Below are positions 35,354-43,572 of a stretch of 64,000 nt of DNA, piece by piece. Each line of letters begins with the position of its first letter. Position 1 is the stretch's first letter. Origin of the DNA: Verrucomicrobiia bacterium (GTDB lineage: Bacteria; Verrucomicrobiota; Verrucomicrobiia; JADLBR01); NCBI GenBank assembly GCA_020847615.1, contig JADLBR010000440.1:1-64000 (forward strand), in the 5' to 3' direction. The position numbers were made by a program, and so were the translations under genes. The notes below the pieces were generated by a model, which saw only the letters and a list, made by a program, of their open reading frames with translations, did not search any database and was not told where the DNA came from.

Positions 35354-36397
35354 TCACTGTTGCTGCTGCATCTGTATATCTTCGTCGACCGGAGAATGGA
35401 AGGCCCCGATGTCTCGGCCCCCACCCTGCCCCTGCACCGGGATCAGGTCGGCGTATAGGACGAAGGCCTCAAAGATGGAATCCCCGATCTGGTTGAGGTG
35501 GGTCTGGAGTTCATCGATGTAGTCGTGGAGGCCCCTGCCGAGCACCTCGGCGACGGTGGTGTACGTCAGGTCAGCCGCAAGGCGCCCCGCATGCCTCACG
35601 GGCGTCGGCATCTCGTTCGGCGCGCCCTCGCCGCAGAGGGCCTGGAGCGCGAGATGGACCTCGCGCATGCAGCAGGCGACCGAACGGGGAAACGTCACGT
35701 CCAGCAGCAAATAGCCCACGATCTTCACCGGATCGAGCCTGCTGCTGTGCGCCTGGAAGGCGTGCCACGCCGAGCACGACCGCAGCAGCGCCGCCCACCG
35801 CAAAGGCCTCGCCGCCGGATGCGGCGGCATCTCGACGGACAGCCCGGAGCAGGTGTCCACCAGCCGGGATACCTTGTCGGCCCGCTCCAGGCAGGTGCCC
35901 AGTCGCAGGAATTGCCATATGTCCCCCCGGGGTGTCGTCGAACCGGCGATGCCGAGGAACTGGTAGGAGCCGTACAGCACCCGCTCGTAGAACGCCGCGC
36001 TCTGCGAGCCATGCATCGCGACCGCCTCCGCCGACTCCGCGAAAAGCTTCAGCCCGTTAAGGCACTCCCAGATCTCGTCGGAGATCTGGTCGCGGACCGT
36101 GCGGGCGTTCTCGCGCGCGGCCCTGATGCTGTTGAGCATCGAGTTCGGGTTCTCGGCGCGCAGCACGAGGAACTCCGCCACGTCCCTGCCCCGGATTTTC
36201 CCGTACAGCGCCGCGTACGCCTCCTCGTCACCCGTGGCCGCCAGGATGGGGCGCCAGAATTGCGCCTCGTCCGAACCCTCCGCCCCCGCATCCAGCAAGA
36301 GATCCTGCGTGGAAAGCAGCAGCCGCGCCACATTCTCGGCCCGCTCCACATAGCGCGCCATCCAGTAGATGCTGTCCGCGACCCGGCTAAGCACCAC
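35354..36397 (-). CDS. Alpha-E domain protein (DUF403)
   Basis: A 347-residue, almost fully helical protein beginning VLSRVADSIYWMARYVERAE, the hallmark of the alpha-E family. In other genomes it sits with, or is fused to, the ATP-grasp partner. Biochemical role unproven; a partner or carrier role for the ATP-grasp ligase is often assumed. Its start overlaps the end of the ATP-grasp gene by 11 bp, so translation is probably coupled. Confidence 0.9.
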   Translation of the reverse strand: MVLSRVADSIYWMARYVERAENVARLLLSTQDLLLDAGAEGSDEAQFWRPILAATGDEEAYAALYGKIRGRDVAEFLVLRAENPNSMLNSIRAARENARTVRDQISDEIWECLNGLKLFAESAEAVAMHGSQSAAFYERVLYGSYQFLGIAGSTTPRGDIWQFLRLGTCLERADKVSRLVDTCSGLSVEMPPHPAARPLRWAALLRSCSAWHAFQAHSSRLDPVKIVGYLLLDVTFPRSVACCMREVHLALQALCGEGAPNEMPTPVRHAGRLAADLTYTTVAEVLGRGLHDYIDELQTHLNQIGDSIFEAFVLYADLIPVQGQGGGRDIGAFHSPVDEDIQMQQQQ

Positions 36398-37877
36398 GGC
36401 CTCCCGCGTCGGAGGCCCAGGACACCGCCTCGGCGCCCCGATCTTCCCACAGCACCCAGGTATCCTTGCTGCCGCCCCCCTGCGAGGAATTCACCACGAG
36501 AGACCCCTTCCGCAACGCCACGCGCGTCAGGCCCCCCGGCACGACCCGCACGCGGTCACCGTACAGAACGTACGGGCGAAGGTCGATGTGCCGCCCCTCG
36601 AAGTGATCGTCCACGAAGACCGGATGGCGCGAGAGCGCCAGCACCGGTTGCGCCACGTAATTTCTCGGATTCGCCCTGATCCGCCCCGCAAAGTCCTCCC
36701 GCTGTTCCCTCGTCGCGCTCGGCCCCATGAGCATCCCGTATCCCCCCGACTCGTTGACCGCCTTAACCACCAACCTCTCGAGGTTGTCCAGGATGAAATC
36801 CCGCTCCTCCGGGATCGCCCCTAGGTACGTGGGCACATTGGCGAGTATCGGATCCTGGTCGAGGTAGTATCGGATCATCTTGGGCACGAGCGCGTACACC
36901 GCCTTGTCATCCGCGACGCCCGTGCCGATCGAGTTCGCCAGGGCGACGTGCCCCTTCCGGTATGCCTCGACGATGCCCGCCACACCCAGCATCGAGCCCT
37001 TCCGAAAAACGAGGGGATCCAGGAAATCGTCGTCGATCCGGCGGTAGATGACATCCACCTGCTGCAGGCCCTTGGTCGTCCGCATGAAGATGCGGTCGTT
37101 GCGCGCGATCAGGTCGCGCCCCTCCACGATCGGCACCCCCATCTGCTTCGCGAGGTAGCAGTGCTCGAAATAAGCGCTGTTGTGGACGCCCGGCGTCAGG
37201 ATGACGATGACCGGATCGATGGTGCCCCGCGGGGCGAGGTGCGCCAGGGTCTCGCGCAGCATTGCCCCATATCCGTCCACGGAGCGCACGGGCAGCGATT
37301 GCAGCAACCCGGGAAAGGCGCGCTTCATCGCCAGGCGGTTCTCCAGCATGTACGAGGCGCCCGACGGGCATCGCCCGTTGTCCTCTAGGACGTAGTATTC
37401 CCCCTTGCCGTTGCGCACCAGATCCGTCCCGCATATGTGGATGTAGATCCCGTGCGGTACGCCGATGCCCCGAAACTCCGGCCGGTAGTGCGAGGCCGAG
37501 AGCACGACATCCTCCGGCACCACCCCGTCGGTGATGATCTTCTGGCCGTGATAGACATCGTTCAGAAAGAGGTTCAGCGCCGTGATCCGCTGGATCAGGC
37601 CCGCCTCCACCACCTCCCATTCCCGCTGCGGGATGATCCGGGGCATCAGATCAAACGGGTATATCCGTTCCGTGCCCCGCTCGTCGCCATAGACCGTGAA
37701 CGTCACGCCCTGCCTCAAGAATGCCGCGTCCACCGCGCGCTGTCGCGCGCCGTACTCCGCCGGACTGAGCTTCCCCACGCTCTCCAACAGGGCGCCATAA
37801 TGCGGCCGCGCCACCCCCGGCGCAGCAAACACCTCGTCAAAAAACTCTCCCGGCACGTAGCCACTGAACAGCGACAT
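36387..37877 (-). CDS. Circularly permuted ATP-grasp protein (DUF404/DUF407 type)
   Basis: A 496-residue protein with the family's marks: an N-terminal helical region (GEFFDEVF), VTFTVYGDE, YVLEDNGRCPSGASYMLENR with its metal and ATP contacts, TPGVHNSAYFEH, and VVKAVNESGGYGMLMGPSAT near the end. ATP-grasp enzymes join a carboxylate to an amine or thiol through an acyl phosphate; the natural substrates here are unknown. The start at 37877 is chosen because homology begins with MSLFSGY; the 57 codons upstream in frame do not look like protein. First gene of the trio. Confidence 0.88.
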   Translation of the reverse strand: MSLFSGYVPGEFFDEVFAAPGVARPHYGALLESVGKLSPAEYGARQRAVDAAFLRQGVTFTVYGDERGTERIYPFDLMPRIIPQREWEVVEAGLIQRITALNLFLNDVYHGQKIITDGVVPEDVVLSASHYRPEFRGIGVPHGIYIHICGTDLVRNGKGEYYVLEDNGRCPSGASYMLENRLAMKRAFPGLLQSLPVRSVDGYGAMLRETLAHLAPRGTIDPVIVILTPGVHNSAYFEHCYLAKQMGVPIVEGRDLIARNDRIFMRTTKGLQQVDVIYRRIDDDFLDPLVFRKGSMLGVAGIVEAYRKGHVALANSIGTGVADDKAVYALVPKMIRYYLDQDPILANVPTYLGAIPEERDFILDNLERLVVKAVNESGGYGMLMGPSATREQREDFAGRIRANPRNYVAQPVLALSRHPVFVDDHFEGRHIDLRPYVLYGDRVRVVPGGLTRVALRKGSLVVNSSQGGGSKDTWVLWEDRGAEAVSWASDAGGRGA

Positions 37878-37980
37878 CACACCGATCCTTAGCAGACCCC
37901 GTGCCAAGATGGGACAGCGCCGAAGACTTTTTTTGGCGATGCGCCCCAAGTCCCCTCGGTCCCTCGCAACCCCACCCTCG

Positions 37981-39129
37981 TCATGGCCCCCCAGGCACCC
38001 GGCCCTGTGCCTCATTGAGCCGATGCGTCGCCATCCGCGGAAGCACATACCTCGCGAACAGCTCGCATTCCTCCAGATGCGGGTACCCGCTGAGAATGAA
38101 CGCCCGGATACCCATGCCGATGTAGCGATTCAATTTCGCCAAGACCTGATCCGGATCGCCAACGATGGCGCTGCCGCAGCCGCTGCGCGCCAGGCCAATC
38201 CCCGACCAGAGGCGCTCCTCGATGTACAGGTCGTCTCCGGCCCCCGCCCGAAGGGCGTCTTGGCGCAAAACCCCGAGGCTCATGCTATCCTGCGAACGGT
38301 CCCTGATGGCCCGCCCGGCGACGCGGTCCAGCCTGGATATGAGCCTCTCTGCCGCCACCCGGGCCGCCGCCTCGGTCTCGCGCACAATCACATGCACCCG
38401 GAGGCCAAAATCGATCACCCGCCCGTGCGTCGCGGCCAGGCCGCTGACCCCCCTCATCGTCTCCAGCAGCCGGTCCTCTGTCTCGGGCCACATCAGAAAG
38501 ACATCGCAAAACTCCGCGCACAGCGCCTGTGCCGCCGGCGATATGCCACCGAAATACAGCAGGGGTCCCCCATTGCCCTGAAGAGGCTTGCCCGGGCCAC
38601 GATCCGGAAGATCGAAGTCGTAGAACCGGCCCTTCCATTCGAGCGGACCCTCGCCGTCCCAGATGGCCTTGAGGATACGGATCACCTCCCCGCTCCGCGC
38701 ATAGCGGTCCTCGTTGCTCTCCTTCCTGCCCGGAAGATCTGACGAAATGATGTTGATCGCCAACCGCCCCTTCGCCATGTGGTCCACCGTCGCGATGGCG
38801 CGCGCCAGCATCGGGGGCCAGACCTCGCCCATCCGCAGCGCGATCAGCTGGTTGATCCGTCGCGTCTGCGGCGCCATCGCCGCGGCGAACGCCATCGCGT
38901 CCTGCCCAGGAACCCATGCCGAGGGCAACAGGATGTTCTGATACCCCAGCGCGTCGGCCCGCCTCACGATCGACCCGCAATGCTCGTAGCTGCTGCGAAA
39001 ACGCTCCTCCGGCACACCCAGGAACTCGCAGTCGTCGGCACACAGCGCCGAGAACCACGCCACCTCTACCGCCCGGTCGGCGCTTCGGATCCGAACGCCG
39101 GGCGCCACCGCCGCCATCGTCTGTTCCAT
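37981..39129 (-). CDS. ssuD: LLM-class flavin-dependent monooxygenase, alkanesulfonate monooxygenase (SsuD)-like
   Basis: The 382 residues match the length of SsuD, which uses FMNH2 and oxygen to release sulfite from alkanesulfonates. Family blocks are clear: LLPSAWVPGQDAMAFAAAM, INIISSDLPGRKE, YFGGISPAAQ, HVIVRETEAAA, LWSGIGLARSG and AFILSGYPHLEE. No SsuE reductase or Ssu transporter lies nearby, so the exact substrate is open. The ATG at 39129 is preferred because the upstream part of the frame is low-complexity. It stands alone, 103 bp upstream of the ATP-grasp gene and divergent from the antiporter. Confidence 0.85.
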   Translation of the reverse strand: MEQTMAAVAPGVRIRSADRAVEVAWFSALCADDCEFLGVPEERFRSSYEHCGSIVRRADALGYQNILLPSAWVPGQDAMAFAAAMAPQTRRINQLIALRMGEVWPPMLARAIATVDHMAKGRLAINIISSDLPGRKESNEDRYARSGEVIRILKAIWDGEGPLEWKGRFYDFDLPDRGPGKPLQGNGGPLLYFGGISPAAQALCAEFCDVFLMWPETEDRLLETMRGVSGLAATHGRVIDFGLRVHVIVRETEAAARVAAERLISRLDRVAGRAIRDRSQDSMSLGVLRQDALRAGAGDDLYIEERLWSGIGLARSGCGSAIVGDPDQVLAKLNRYIGMGIRAFILSGYPHLEECELFARYVLPRMATHRLNEAQGRVPGGP

Positions 39130-39335
39130 CAGGAGGAAGAAACTCGCCGCTGAGCTCGCGTCCGTCAACGCCGCACGCCAACCCAAAGTGGCCCATCCGA
39201 CGGTCAGCGACGCGCCTGCACACGAGCCGGCCTTCGGCCCATGGGCCAAACGGCTCAGCCGCTTCGCCCATCCCCGGCGCAATCCCCGCGCCGGGACTGG
39301 CGCGGCCACCCCATCGGTGCCAGAATGATGGGTCA

Positions 39336-40604
39336 ATGCTGGACACATTTGAGCTCTCAGCGCACTTCTTCTTGCAGTTGGCCGTCATTCTCCTCGCCTG
39401 TCGCCTCGCCGGATGGGTCGCCCGACTGATCCATCAGCCACAGGTCATCGGCGAGATGATCGCCGGCGTGGCACTGGGGCCATCGATCTTCGGACTTTGG
39501 TTGCCCGAGGCACAGGCATGGCTATTCCCCGAGCCATCAAAGCCCATCCTCTTTGCAGTGAGCCAAGTCGGGCTGGCGCTCTACATGTTTCTCGTCGGGG
39601 TGGAGTTCCAGGGTGACCTGCTTCGCCAGAGCGGCAGAAGCGCCCTGGCGGTTTCCGTCGCTGGAATGGCCGCGCCTTTCGTCGCCGGAGTCGCCATCGC
39701 CGCGTGGTTGGTTCGCGAGCCCGGCATGTTCGGTCCGCAGGTCCACTTGTTCGAGGCGACACTATTCCTCGGCGCATCGATGGCGATCACCGCATTCCCC
39801 ATGCTGGCCCGGATCATTTACGAGCGCGGCCTGACCGGAACCGCGCTCGGGACGCTCACGCTGGCCGCCGGCGCGATCGATGACGCGGCGGCGTGGTGCG
39901 TGCTCGCGATCGTGCTCGCCAGCCTGGATCACTCCTGGCCGGTCGCGGCGAAAGCGATTGGCGGGGGCGTCGCGTACGCGGTCGTCGTGCTGTCCGTGGG
40001 CCGCCGCCTGCTGCGCCCGCTCGGCGCGCGCGCCGAGCGCGCGGGCTCGATTCCCCAGCCCGTGCTGGTCCTCACGCTCGCGCTCCTGATGCTCGGGGCC
40101 TGGTGCACGGACATCCTGGGAATCTACGCCGTCTTCGGCGCATTCGTCCTGGGCGTCGCCATGCCCCGCGGTTTCTTTGCGGAAACCCTGCGGCGCATGC
40201 TCGGGCCGCTCACCGTGGCGCTACTGCTGCCCCTTTTCTTCACTTTCTCGGGCCTCAACACGCGGCTTGATCTCCTCGCCGACCCCCGATCATGGCTCAT
40301 CGCCCTCGTCGTCCTCCTGGCCGCCTGCCTGGCGAAGGGTGGGGCATGTTGGTGGGCGGCCCGGTGCCTTGGCGAGGAACAGCGCACCGCCCTCGCCGTC
40401 GGCGCGCTCATGAATGCGCGCGGCCTCATGGAACTCATCATCCTGAACATCGGGCTCCAGCGCGGCATCATCTCCCATGCCCTCTTCTCCATCTTCGTCG
40501 TCATGGCCATCGCCACCACGCTCTTGGCCACGCCGGTCTTCGAATGGGTTTACGGGAGCCGCGCACGGGCCACGGGCGAACTCGGCCCAGAGCGCAGGGA
40601 CTGA
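39336..40604 (+). CDS. Cation:proton antiporter, CPA2 family
   Basis: A 422-residue inner-membrane protein with about twelve hydrophobic segments. Features of the Na+/H+ exchanger fold include VIGEMIAGVALGPSIFG in the second helix, ITAFPMLARIIYERGL, the AGAIDDAAAW motif whose two Asp residues carry ions, and GALMNARGLMELIILNIGL near the end. It exchanges Na+ or K+ for protons; the ion cannot be told. No C-terminal TrkA-N/RCK domain is attached. It is convergent with the ligase gene, 10 bp apart. Confidence 0.9.
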   Translation: MLDTFELSAHFFLQLAVILLACRLAGWVARLIHQPQVIGEMIAGVALGPSIFGLWLPEAQAWLFPEPSKPILFAVSQVGLALYMFLVGVEFQGDLLRQSGRSALAVSVAGMAAPFVAGVAIAAWLVREPGMFGPQVHLFEATLFLGASMAITAFPMLARIIYERGLTGTALGTLTLAAGAIDDAAAWCVLAIVLASLDHSWPVAAKAIGGGVAYAVVVLSVGRRLLRPLGARAERAGSIPQPVLVLTLALLMLGAWCTDILGIYAVFGAFVLGVAMPRGFFAETLRRMLGPLTVALLLPLFFTFSGLNTRLDLLADPRSWLIALVVLLAACLAKGGACWWAARCLGEEQRTALAVGALMNARGLMELIILNIGLQRGIISHALFSIFVVMAIATTLLATPVFEWVYGSRARATGELGPERRD

Positions 40605-40614
40605 GGCCACCTCG

Positions 40615-41853
40615 TCACCGCACCACGTGCCACCGCCGCGCCTTCATCTCGAACCGGGGCAACGTCCCCGCGGGAACCACCTCGACCGGCATCCTCATCT
40701 CGAAAGCCGTCCTCAGGCGCTTCTGCAACTCGGCCACGGTTCCCGGGTCCCCTGCCGTCTCGATGCGGATCGTGACCTCCGGGAGAGCGCGCGAGCGATC
40801 CACCTCCACCCGATACTCCGTCACGCCCCCGACCGAGCGGACGACGGCATCGATCGCGCTCGGGTAGACATTGACGCCGCGCACGATCAGCATGTCGTCG
40901 ACGCGCCCGAGTATGCCGCCCTCGAGCGCGAAAGCGCGCGCGTCCTCACCCGGAATCGCAACGGGCCGCACGAGGTCGCCCGTGCGATAGCGCAGGAGCG
41001 GCGAGCCCACCCGCTTCAGCGTCGTCAAGACCAGTTCCCCCGTCTCCCCGGGGGATACCGCCACGGTCGAATCCGGACGCACCACCTCACACAGATAGGC
41101 CCCGTGCATCAGGCGCAGGCGATTGGGTCGCCCCGGATCCTGGTAGCTCACCGGCCCCACCTCCGTCATCCCATGGTGATCAAACACTCGCGCCCTGGGC
41201 CATGCGGCCTCAAGCCGCGCGCGTACCTCCGGCACGCTCCCACCGGGCTCCCCGGCGACCATCAGGCGCTCGACCCCGCACTCACCCAGAGGCAACCCCT
41301 CGGCCTCTGCGACCTCCGCGAGGCGCATCGCGTATGTGGGCGTACAACAGAGGTGCGCGATCGGGTGCGTGAGCAGTGCGCGGACCCGATCAGCCGAACT
41401 CATGCCGCCCCCCGGATACGCCCGGATGCCCAACTGGCACGCCGCCTCGAAAGATGTCCAGAAACCCAGGAATGGGCCGAAGGAAAACGCGAACAGCGCC
41501 CCCTCCCCCGCCCGGGCGCCCGCCGCGCACCAGACCTCCTTCCAGTTCTCGACCAGGCCCTGCCAGCTCTCCGGGTCATCCATCCACACCAGCGGCCGAC
41601 CGCCGGTCCCGCTGGTCTGGTGAACCCGCGTGTAGCGCTCCAAAGGGTAAGTGAGCGCACTGCCATAGGGCGGATTCGCCTCCTGGTCCCGCGACAGCTC
41701 CTCCTTGGTCGTGAATGGCATCCGCCCGACATAATCCTCCAGGCTCTCGAATCCACCCTCACCGCCACAGGAGGCGAGCTTCCGCCGATAGAAAACATTG
41801 CCTCCGACGATGCGGGCGATCAGCCGATTCAGCGCATCCAGTTGCTCATCCAC
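40615..41853 (-). CDS. Phenylacetate-CoA ligase-like adenylate-forming enzyme
   Basis: A 412-residue AMP-forming ligase of the PaaK group, which activates aryl acids as acyl-AMP and then the CoA thioester. The P-loop-like HQTSGTGGRPLVW, the HHGMTEVGP block, the YRTGDL motif, and GRVDDMLIVRGVNVYP in the C-terminal lid are all present. Given a linked chorismate-lyase-like gene, a hydroxybenzoate is a reasonable substrate, but this is inferred. It is the last gene of the minus-strand cluster, 68 bp after the permease. Confidence 0.85.
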   Translation of the reverse strand: MDEQLDALNRLIARIVGGNVFYRRKLASCGGEGGFESLEDYVGRMPFTTKEELSRDQEANPPYGSALTYPLERYTRVHQTSGTGGRPLVWMDDPESWQGLVENWKEVWCAAGARAGEGALFAFSFGPFLGFWTSFEAACQLGIRAYPGGGMSSADRVRALLTHPIAHLCCTPTYAMRLAEVAEAEGLPLGECGVERLMVAGEPGGSVPEVRARLEAAWPRARVFDHHGMTEVGPVSYQDPGRPNRLRLMHGAYLCEVVRPDSTVAVSPGETGELVLTTLKRVGSPLLRYRTGDLVRPVAIPGEDARAFALEGGILGRVDDMLIVRGVNVYPSAIDAVVRSVGGVTEYRVEVDRSRALPEVTIRIETAGDPGTVAELQKRLRTAFEMRMPVEVVPAGTLPRFEMKARRWHVVR

Positions 41854-41921
41854 GAACTATCTAACCTCCCCGCTCTCCGCTCGCCACCCACGCCACGCGA
41901 CACCCCGCCCCACACCTCGGG

Positions 41922-42431
41922 TCAACGGCTCTCCATGTGCGTCCGATGCGCCGCCGGCGCCGACGGACCGGGCTTGTACAGCGTGACCAGGCACCCGCCC
42001 AAGGCAGCCAGCACGATGCCCAGAAAAAAGGGCCAAGGGATCGCCGCGAAACCTCCCTTCGGCGGATGGAGCGCCGTCGCCACGACCGCATTCACGATGG
42101 GCGCGCCCGCAAAGACGATCGACATCACGACGCTCGGCGTTCCCTTCGCCCCAAAGGCCAGCAGCACCCCAAACGCCCCGATCGAACCAAGGGTCCCCGC
42201 CACGATGGACAGCCAGACTCCTTTCGCCGGAAAACTCCAATCGGAACCCGTCATCTTTAGCAGGATCAGCGGAGCCAGCACCGCCGTGATGAAATACGCG
42301 ATGCCCACGAACAGGAATGCCTTGTAGCGGCCAAACTGCGGGTCCTGCATCGCCACCTGCCCGCTGTGCAGGAAAACCCCATAGAGCCCCCACGTGGCCA
42401 CGGTCAGCAATGCGAAGAGAAGCCAGTTCAT
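41922..42431 (-). CDS. Small DMT/EamA-like membrane protein
   Basis: A 169-residue protein with about five membrane segments (MNWLLFALLTVATWGLYGVF, LFVGIAYFITAVLAPLILL, LSIVAGTLGSIGAFGVLLAF, SIVFAGAPIVNAVVA, PFFLGIVLAALGGCLVTLY). It resembles half of a drug/metabolite transporter, so it may work as a dimer. A role in exporting the product of the surrounding cluster is possible but inferred. The start is set at the first Met before the first helix, 14 bp after the thioesterase stop. Confidence 0.7.
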   Translation of the reverse strand: MNWLLFALLTVATWGLYGVFLHSGQVAMQDPQFGRYKAFLFVGIAYFITAVLAPLILLKMTGSDWSFPAKGVWLSIVAGTLGSIGAFGVLLAFGAKGTPSVVMSIVFAGAPIVNAVVATALHPPKGGFAAIPWPFFLGIVLAALGGCLVTLYKPGPSAPAAHRTHMESR

Positions 42432-42445
42432 GGATCTGTGTGAAT

Positions 42446-42934
42446 TCACGTTCTCATCGAGATGGAGTTCTGCCGCGCGGCCTCCAGCTTGGCCCGCAAC
42501 GAATCGGGTATTGGGATGCCCTGCATCCGACCGGTCTCCGCATCGAGTCGGACGCATATTGTCACGACGGATCCCGACGCCACCAGCCCATCGCCCCCGG
42601 GACCCGCCAGCCAGAAGTTGTGATGGTAGCGCACGGTCTTCGCGCGAATCTCATGGAGCGACACGCGGATGCGCACGCGGTCCTCAAACCGGATTGGCCC
42701 CCAGAAATCGCAGGACGCGTGCAGGCGTGGCCAGCCCAGCCCACCCAGCCCCTCGCGGGCGTGCACCGTCTCCCCCAGCGAACGAAAGAACGCGTGCTCC
42801 GCCTCCTCCATGTACCGGTAATAGGTGGCGAAATGCACGATTCCGGCCATGTCGGTGTCCGCGAACTGCACCCGGCGCTCGTACTCAAAGCAGAAGGGCT
42901 CTCCTTCCGCCGCATCTCTCCTGGACCTAGGCAT
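42446..42934 (-). CDS. Hotdog-fold acyl-CoA thioesterase, 4-hydroxybenzoyl-CoA thioesterase family
   Basis: A 162-residue single hotdog domain. VQFADTDMAGIVHFATYYR carries the family signature, with catalytic Asp28, and is followed by the helix YMEEAEHAFF. It hydrolyses an acyl-CoA to acid plus CoA. The type enzyme acts on 4-hydroxybenzoyl-CoA, but many relatives use other acyl groups. Its place between a chorismate-lyase-like gene and a PaaK-like ligase gene makes an aromatic acyl-CoA plausible. It starts 61 bp after the lyase gene ends. Confidence 0.88.
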   Translation of the reverse strand: MPRSRRDAAEGEPFCFEYERRVQFADTDMAGIVHFATYYRYMEEAEHAFFRSLGETVHAREGLGGLGWPRLHASCDFWGPIRFEDRVRIRVSLHEIRAKTVRYHHNFWLAGPGGDGLVASGSVVTICVRLDAETGRMQGIPIPDSLRAKLEAARQNSISMRT

Positions 42935-42995
42935 GGGTAAAACTCAGACTCCAATTTGAAACGGAAACCGCCATTTTCAACGCGCTTGCCAGCCC

Positions 42996-43556
42996 TCAGC
43001 CATCGTCCGGCAGGGGTGCCATGATCTCGAATATCGTCGCGAGCGGCGCCTCGCCCTCATCCCACAGCTGGTTGTACCGCCCGTAGCATACTCCCGATGG
43101 CAGGCCGGCGTAGGGGAAAGCCGCGTCATATCGGAAAAAGCCGATGGGCCGACTGATCGTGTACCTCCCCCCGCGAATGAGTATGCGCCCAAAGGGCTCC
43201 TGTCCGCCTCGGATCACATCGGCCTCCGTGGCCGTGAATCGCCCCAGGTAGATCTCGATCACGCCGTAGACCACCGGACGACCCAATCGTGCGGTGAACA
43301 GCAGCACCTCCCGCAGGTATTCGCCCGTCCCCGTCTCGACGGCCCGCAGCACATCCAATCGCAACGTGTCCCGATGGAACGCCTCCAGGGTCGGTGTCAT
43401 CTCCCGCTGGTGCACTAGCAGGTCCCGATACGGCTGCGGCACCCAGCCCCCCTCCAGCCAATGCAGCCGATCCAGATCGATCCTCCCGCCACCCATGAAG
43501 TCCCGGAGCGTGGCCGGGATCTCCGCGTGATCGATCTGGCATGCCGCGCTCATCAT
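42996..43556 (-). CDS. UbiC-like chorismate lyase (4-hydroxybenzoate synthase) homologue
   Basis: A 186-residue protein that aligns by eye with E. coli UbiC. MTPTLEAF (53-60) matches the DSMT helix. YLREVLLFTARLGRPVVYG (80-98) matches the strand with the substrate-binding Arg76 (here Arg82). PFGR (121-124) matches PLGR, and IFEI near the end supplies a Glu (177) at the place of catalytic Glu155. Such enzymes turn chorismate into 4-hydroxybenzoate and pyruvate. No other ubiquinone genes are near, so it likely feeds the linked ligase and reductase genes. The start is one of two adjacent ATGs, 16 bp after the radical SAM gene. Confidence 0.72.
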   Translation of the reverse strand: MMSAACQIDHAEIPATLRDFMGGGRIDLDRLHWLEGGWVPQPYRDLLVHQREMTPTLEAFHRDTLRLDVLRAVETGTGEYLREVLLFTARLGRPVVYGVIEIYLGRFTATEADVIRGGQEPFGRILIRGGRYTISRPIGFFRYDAAFPYAGLPSGVCYGRYNQLWDEGEAPLATIFEIMAPLPDDG

Positions 43557-43572
43557 TCCGATGCCCCCGTCA

